Below, piece after piece: positions 5,678 through 8,937 of a stretch of DNA of 8,937 bases. Every line of letters begins with the position of its first letter. The first letter of the stretch is position 1. Origin of the DNA: Candidatus Woesearchaeota archaeon (GTDB lineage: Archaea > Nanobdellota > Nanobdellia > SCGC-AAA011-G17 > GW2011-AR17); contig JAGWAA010000021.1 in NCBI GenBank assembly GCA_018302165.1, positions 1 through 8,937 on the forward strand, written 5' to 3'. A program made the translations under genes and the position numbers. The notes below the pieces were generated by a model, which saw only the letters and a program-made list of their open reading frames with translations, did no database searches and was not told the DNA's origin.

Positions 5678-6877
5678 TAAAAATTTCCATTCTCTAAAAG
5701 CAACAGGTATTGATGGTTTCTTAACTTTAAAGGCAATTAAACTTTTTTCAATGAATTTTTCCATGGCTTTCATTTTTTTCTTTTCAAGTTCATAATTTTC
5801 AAACTCACTTCCAGGTTTTGGTACAAAATAATTTATTGAAACATAAATCCTTCCCTTGAATTCTTTTTTCATAGCTAATAAAAATTTAACCATGTCTTCC
5901 ATATCAGGTTTAGTCATTCCTGGAAGTCCGATCATAAAATACATTTTTAATTTTTGAAACCCAACTTCGTTACACCACTTTACAAACCTTAAATAACTCT
6001 CATCATAAACTTTCTTACCTATTATTAATCTTAATTTTTGTCCACATTCAGGTGCAATAGTTAAAGATTCTAATCCGCATTTTTTCAAAAGAATTAATGT
6101 CTCTTTATCCATGAGTTCAGCACGAATTGAAGGAACACTCACTCTAATTTTCTTTTCTAATAAATACTTTAGAATTTCTTTTCTATCTGGATGTGCAAAT
6201 GATGGTGAATAAATAACCACTCTAGAAACTTTATTTTCTTTCAAACCTTCATCAATAATTATTTTAATTACTTTCAAACTCCTATATCTGACTTCAGGAT
6301 AAAATCTTTTTAATGAACAGAATTTACAATCAAAAGGACAACCTCTTTCAATTTCTAACATAAAACATTTTCCAAACACATATTCCGTATTAATTTGTTC
6401 TGGGAAAGGTTGTACAATAGGATAAAAATCATCCAAGTTTTCAACTCTCGCTCTAGTTACTGTTTTTCCAGTGTAAACTCCCTTAATTTTTTCAATTCTT
6501 GTAATAAATCCTGATACACCTTTTTCATATTCTTCAAGCACTAAAGGCATAACTGCTTCAACATCACCTAGCACCAAAAAATCAAAATATTTTATAATCT
6601 TATCATAATACATTTCAACTAATGGCCCCCCAGCAAAATTAATGCCCTGAGTTTTCATTTTTAATGCATTCTCAAAATCCCCTTCATATTGTAATGAAAA
6701 TCCAGCTATTGGTGCAGTAACTTTTCCAGAATCCAAAAAAACTCTTTCACAGAACCAGTCTTTTCTATTATTAACTAAATTATATATAATTAAAGGACCT
6801 AAAGAATAAACACCTCCATACATCTTATTGGGATAAACAATATCCATTCTAAATTTGCTTTTTTTGTATGAAAACAT
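5672..6877 (-). CDS. Radical SAM protein with degenerate B12-binding-like N-terminal domain
   Basis: This is a 401-residue iron-sulfur enzyme of unknown substrate. Residues 11-165 resemble the cobalamin-binding-like domain of B12-binding radical SAM proteins (VYPNKMYGG, SLGPLIIYNLVN, then GINFAGGPLVEMYYDKIIKYF and LVLGDVEAVMP), but no DxHxxG cobalamin motif is present, so B12 is probably not bound. The radical SAM core (about 170-385) holds the [4Fe-4S] motif Cys180-Cys184-Cys187 (GCPFDCKFC), the segment APECGQKLR (275-283), MYFMIGLPGMT (312-322) and FVPKPGSEF (351-359). The arrangement resembles the TIGR03960-type family but ends without the C-terminal DUF2344 domain those proteins carry. 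The start at 6877 is preferred over Met11 because a TATA-like box lies 25-26 bases upstream. The gene converges with the 43-residue gene, 5 bases between stops. Confidence 0.88.
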   Translation of the reverse strand: MFSYKKSKFRMDIVYPNKMYGGVYSLGPLIIYNLVNNRKDWFCERVFLDSGKVTAPIAGFSLQYEGDFENALKMKTQGINFAGGPLVEMYYDKIIKYFDFLVLGDVEAVMPLVLEEYEKGVSGFITRIEKIKGVYTGKTVTRARVENLDDFYPIVQPFPEQINTEYVFGKCFMLEIERGCPFDCKFCSLKRFYPEVRYRSLKVIKIIIDEGLKENKVSRVVIYSPSFAHPDRKEILKYLLEKKIRVSVPSIRAELMDKETLILLKKCGLESLTIAPECGQKLRLIIGKKVYDESYLRFVKWCNEVGFQKLKMYFMIGLPGMTKPDMEDMVKFLLAMKKEFKGRIYVSINYFVPKPGSEFENYELEKKKMKAMEKFIEKSLIAFKVKKPSIPVAFREWKFLK

Positions 6878-6897
6878 CTTTTATATCTATCATCAAC

Positions 6898-6907
6898 TAT
6901 TTATTAT
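6898..6907 (-). promoter_or_regulatory. TATA-like box for the radical SAM gene
   Basis: On the minus strand ATAATAAATA is centred about 25-26 bases before the ATG at 6877. It is weaker than the other boxes in the window, but the spacing is the same. Confidence 0.4.
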
Positions 6908-6914
6908 TCTTTTT

Positions 6915-6942
6915 AAAAAAGTTAAAAAAAAATTTTAAAAAA
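6915..6942 (-). terminator. Oligo-U terminator region after the zinc-ribbon gene
   Basis: The minus-strand transcript leaving the zinc-ribbon gene (stop at 6968) meets three T tracts in 28 bases: 6 T (6942-6937), 9 T (6932-6924) and 6 T (6920-6915). This is a typical archaeal intrinsic termination signal and would separate this gene from the radical SAM gene, which has its own TATA-like box just beyond. Confidence 0.5.
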
Positions 6943-6967
6943 TTATATCTAAGTTTAATCTCAAATT

Positions 6968-7159
6968 TTAGTATCTTTGAGGTTTGTGTTTAGCATAACA
7001 TGATCTACAGTAGACCGGTTTACCTTCGGTAGGTTTGAAAGGTACTTCACATTCTTGACCACATTCTGAACAAACTGCTTTGTGCATTTCTCTTGGTCCT
7101 GAATCGAAACTTTTAAATCCGCCTTCTCTTCTCGGTCCTCTATTGCCTTCTTGTCTCAT
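6968..7159 (-). CDS. CxxC-x17-CxxC domain zinc-ribbon protein
   Basis: This small protein of 63 residues has a basic, Gly/Arg-rich N-terminus (RQEGNRGPRREGG, 2-14) and one zinc ribbon: C30-x2-C33, 17 residues, C51-x2-C54, with the conserved core CEVPFKPTEGKPVYC (37-51). This matches the CxxC-x17-CxxC domain (TIGR04272-type), frequent in DPANN archaea and candidate-phylum bacteria. The function is unknown; RGG-like tails with zinc ribbons suggest nucleic-acid or ribosome binding, which is an inference. I chose the start at 7159 because GGAG (7169-7166) lies 6 bases before it and the family normally begins shortly before the Gly/Arg segment. An upstream ATG at 7192 would add 11 residues. A TATA-like box at 7233-7242 implies a leader of about 50 bases, unlike the leaderless neighbours. 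Confidence 0.85.
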   Translation of the reverse strand: MRQEGNRGPRREGGFKSFDSGPREMHKAVCSECGQECEVPFKPTEGKPVYCRSCYAKHKPQRY

Positions 7160-7163
7160 TTTA

Positions 7164-7169
7164 CTCTCC
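7164..7169 (-). promoter_or_regulatory. Ribosome binding site that decides the start of the zinc-ribbon gene
   Basis: Minus-strand GGAGAG contains GGAG six bases from the ATG at 7159. It is the only clear Shine-Dalgarno sequence I can point to before a gene in the window, and it favours 7159 over the ATG at 7192. Confidence 0.5.
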
Positions 7170-7232
7170 GTTTTAATCAAAAATTTCTTCATTGAATTGC
7201 TTAACGCCCTTCAAAAATCTGTTTTTGACATT

Positions 7233-7242
7233 TTTTATAATT
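7233..7242 (-). promoter_or_regulatory. Probable TATA box for the zinc-ribbon gene
   Basis: Minus-strand AATTATAAAA would place the transcription start near 7211, giving a leader of about 50 bases to the ATG at 7159. A second A/T-rich candidate (minus-strand CATTTAAAAA, near 7251-7260) lies farther upstream. Confidence 0.4.
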
Positions 7243-7302
7243 CTTACCCCTTTTTAAATGCTTGTATTCCTTTTTAGGTGTTGAATACTGGTTCCTAAAT
7301 AC

Positions 7303-7310
7303 TTATATAT
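7303..7310 (+). promoter_or_regulatory. TATA box for the DUF1015 gene
   Basis: TTATATAT is centred about 34 bases before the ATG at 7341, so the mRNA should start near 7332 with a leader of only about 8-10 bases. No Shine-Dalgarno sequence is present. Confidence 0.45.
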
Positions 7311-7340
7311 CTCCTTTTCTAATTCAAAATTGATGCTAAA

Positions 7341-8705
7341 ATGAACGATAAAATCGCTTTACAAGTACCAAAAATCCTTCTTCCAACAGAAGGCTTAGAC
7401 ATGACAAAATGGGCTGTAGTAGCCTGTGACCAATTTACTTCCCAGCCTGATTATTGGCTCCAGGTAGAGCGCCTGGTTTCCTCAAATCCTTCTACTTTTC
7501 GTCTTATTTTTCCTGAGGCATTCTTAGAAGAAAAGGATTCTAACATAAGGATACAGAATATTAACTCAAATATGGAACTTTACTTAGAAAGAAACCTTAT
7601 CAAAGAACACTCAGGGTTTATTTTAGTTGATAGAAAGACCCCCCAAACTCCTTCAAGAAAAGGTCTAATTGTTTCTTTAGATTTAGAAGCATATGATTAC
7701 AATAAGGGCTCTCAAACCTTAATTAGATCTACTGAAGGTACAGTTATTGAGCGTCTTCCTACAAGAATAAAAATAAGAGAAAATGCTCTCATTGAGATTC
7801 CTCACATCATGGTTTTGATTGATGATCCTGAAAAAACAGTAATTGAACCTTTGTTTAAGAAACAATCTCAAGTTGTTTATGATTTCGATTTAATGCAAAA
7901 TTCTGGTCATATTAAGGGATACAAAATTGATGATGAAACTACTCTCCAAGAAATATCTACTGCTCTTGAGAAACTCGCTAATCCTGAAAATTTCTCAAAA
8001 AAATATAATACTGATAAAGGTGTTTTGCTCTATGCCGTTGGTGATGGTAATCATTCATTGGCTACTGCAAAAGCAATTTGGGAAAAACTAAAACAAAATG
8101 CAATTGATAAGACTGAAATTATGAACCATCCAGCAAGATTCGCTTTGGTTGAACTAGTTAATATTCATGATGATGGTCTTAATTTTGAACCAATACATAG
8201 AGTTTTATTTGATGTTGAACTTTCAAAGGTATTAACCAATTTGAAAAACTTCTTCGGAAAAAATTTAATTTATAGAATGTATAATTCTGAAGCTGAGATG
8301 AATAAATATACCCCCACAAAAGATGGCATCCAATCAATCCCTTTTCTTTCAGGAAATCAATGGGGTGTGTTAATATTACAAAACCCTCCACATAATTTAG
8401 CAGTAGGCTCACTACAATTATTTTTGGATGCATACATTAAAGCAAAGAACATCAAAGTGGATTATGTACATGGAACTGAGGCAGTAAAAACTTTGGCTTC
8501 TAAAACAAATTGTATTGGTTTTTTCTTACCCAAAATTAAAAAAACAGATTTATTCAAAACTGTAATACTTGATGGAACATTACCCAGAAAAACTTTTTCA
8601 ATGGGTGAAGCCGAAGAAAAAAGATTCTATTTAGAATGCAGAAGAATAATTCCTGAAGCTCCAAAGAAATCTCTTTTTGAAAAAATAAAAAATATTTTTT
8701 CTTAA
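7341..8705 (+). CDS. DUF1015 family protein (COG4198-like)
   Basis: The 454-residue length and motifs fit the DUF1015 family, whose biochemical role is not established; in bacteria it is often found near serine-biosynthesis genes, but none is seen here. Diagnostic segments are WAVVACDQFTSQPDYW (24-39), GDGNHSLATAKAIWE (234-248), NIHDDGLNFEPIHR (274-287), DYVHGTEA (374-381) and LPRKTFSMGEAEEKRFY (414-430). The conserved His, Asp and Glu residues in these blocks suggest a metal- or nucleotide-binding active site, an inference. No signal peptide or membrane span is present. The family is mostly bacterial; the 5' part of the gene looks less AT-biased than its neighbours (CAGGTAGAGCGCCTGG near 7462), compatible with transfer from bacteria. 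It converges with the PAC2-family gene, with one base between the stop codons. Confidence 0.88.
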   Translation: MNDKIALQVPKILLPTEGLDMTKWAVVACDQFTSQPDYWLQVERLVSSNPSTFRLIFPEAFLEEKDSNIRIQNINSNMELYLERNLIKEHSGFILVDRKTPQTPSRKGLIVSLDLEAYDYNKGSQTLIRSTEGTVIERLPTRIKIRENALIEIPHIMVLIDDPEKTVIEPLFKKQSQVVYDFDLMQNSGHIKGYKIDDETTLQEISTALEKLANPENFSKKYNTDKGVLLYAVGDGNHSLATAKAIWEKLKQNAIDKTEIMNHPARFALVELVNIHDDGLNFEPIHRVLFDVELSKVLTNLKNFFGKNLIYRMYNSEAEMNKYTPTKDGIQSIPFLSGNQWGVLILQNPPHNLAVGSLQLFLDAYIKAKNIKVDYVHGTEAVKTLASKTNCIGFFLPKIKKTDLFKTVILDGTLPRKTFSMGEAEEKRFYLECRRIIPEAPKKSLFEKIKNIFS

Positions 8706-8706
8706 T

Positions 8707-8937
8707 TTACCCCATATAATTAGCACATTTATCTTCTGTTTTTTGTGCAGTTTTTTGCATTTTATCTACATAACCTTTCAATTGATTTTCAAAATCCTCA
8801 GCTGCTTTCTCTAATGGCTTATAATCCACATCCAAATCAAGATATGCATCTAACATTTGAATAATTTTTGCTGAAGCTTTGCTATCTGGCAATTTAGAAT
8901 GCGTTTCTACAAACAGCCCAGACATTTTTAGTTCTTT
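8707..8937 (-). CDS. PAC2-family protein (proteasome-assembly-chaperone-like), C-terminal 76 residues, 5'-truncated by window edge
   Basis: The frame is open to the right edge, so the ATG at 8925 is internal rather than the start. The visible part reads KELKMSGLFVETHSKLPDS, then a helical tail KASAKIIQMLDAYLDLDVDY and PLEKAAEDFENQLKGYVDKM. This fits the C-terminal end of archaeal PAC2-type proteins: a strand ending in an LxVET-like motif, a PD-x-AA-like helix, 'L-x-VD', then a charged helix. Eukaryotic PAC2 assists proteasome assembly; the role of archaeal members is not established. Identification rests on a short fragment. The last residues include one Cys (CANYMG end). Confidence 0.65.
   Translation of the reverse strand, partial: KELKMSGLFVETHSKLPDSKASAKIIQMLDAYLDLDVDYKPLEKAAEDFENQLKGYVDKMQKTAQKTEDKCANYMG

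Noticed and set aside
6887..6899. TGATGA-like string on the minus strand, considered as a C box of a C/D small RNA.
   Set aside because: The first base does not fit the C-box consensus and no D box (CTGA) lies at the expected distance; it is better explained as the spacer between the TATA box and the radical SAM start.
7080..7277. 65-residue plus-strand frame over the zinc-ribbon gene.
   Set aside because: It is antisense to the conserved CxxC-x17-CxxC coding region and covers that gene's promoter; the Leu/Pro-rich product looks like a shadow.

Overview
The window most likely comes from a very AT-rich archaeal genome, probably of the DPANN group (Pacearchaeota/Woesearchaeota-like). Evidence for this is the run of TATA-like boxes centred about 24-27 bases upstream of start codons (leaderless transcription), a CxxC-x17-CxxC zinc-ribbon protein of a type common in DPANN and CPR genomes, a PAC2-family protein, a dolichol-kinase-type enzyme, compact gene packing with overlapping or nearly touching ends, and an IS200/IS605-type tnpB relic. 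The lineage is an inference; no rRNA or other taxonomic marker is present.

Layout. Bases 1-480 hold the 3' part of a tnpB gene with an in-frame TGA exactly where the fourth zinc-ribbon cysteine should be, followed by nested inverted repeats that may be the element's right end or guide-RNA region. Bases 502-2034 (minus) encode a 510-residue soluble protein that I do not recognise. It is divergent, across 74 bases, from an Atm1-type ABC half-transporter (2109-3899, plus). The transporter converges on lspA (signal peptidase II), and the two stop codons share a TTAA. lspA is translationally coupled by an ATGA overlap to an upstream unknown gene (176 residues). A second divergent promoter region of 81 bases then leads to a polyprenol/dolichol-kinase-family membrane protein (4909-5469, plus) and a 43-residue single-span membrane peptide (5535-5666, plus) with its own TATA box.

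The right half holds a radical SAM protein with a degenerate B12-binding-like N-terminus (5672-6877, minus), a CxxC-x17-CxxC zinc-ribbon protein (6968-7159, minus), a DUF1015 protein (7341-8705, plus), and the C-terminal end of a PAC2-family protein running off the right edge (8707-8937, minus).

The central block (ABC exporter, LspA, polyprenol kinase, small membrane peptide) is rich in membrane and cell-envelope functions, but the genes lie in several transcription units, so a single pathway is not demonstrated. No CRISPR array, tRNA or rRNA was seen, and no intergenic stretch exceeds 300 bases. The most unusual items are the Cys-to-TGA change in tnpB, a bacterial-type LspA in a probable archaeon coupled to an unknown protein, the unrecognised 510-residue protein, and the small membrane peptide.
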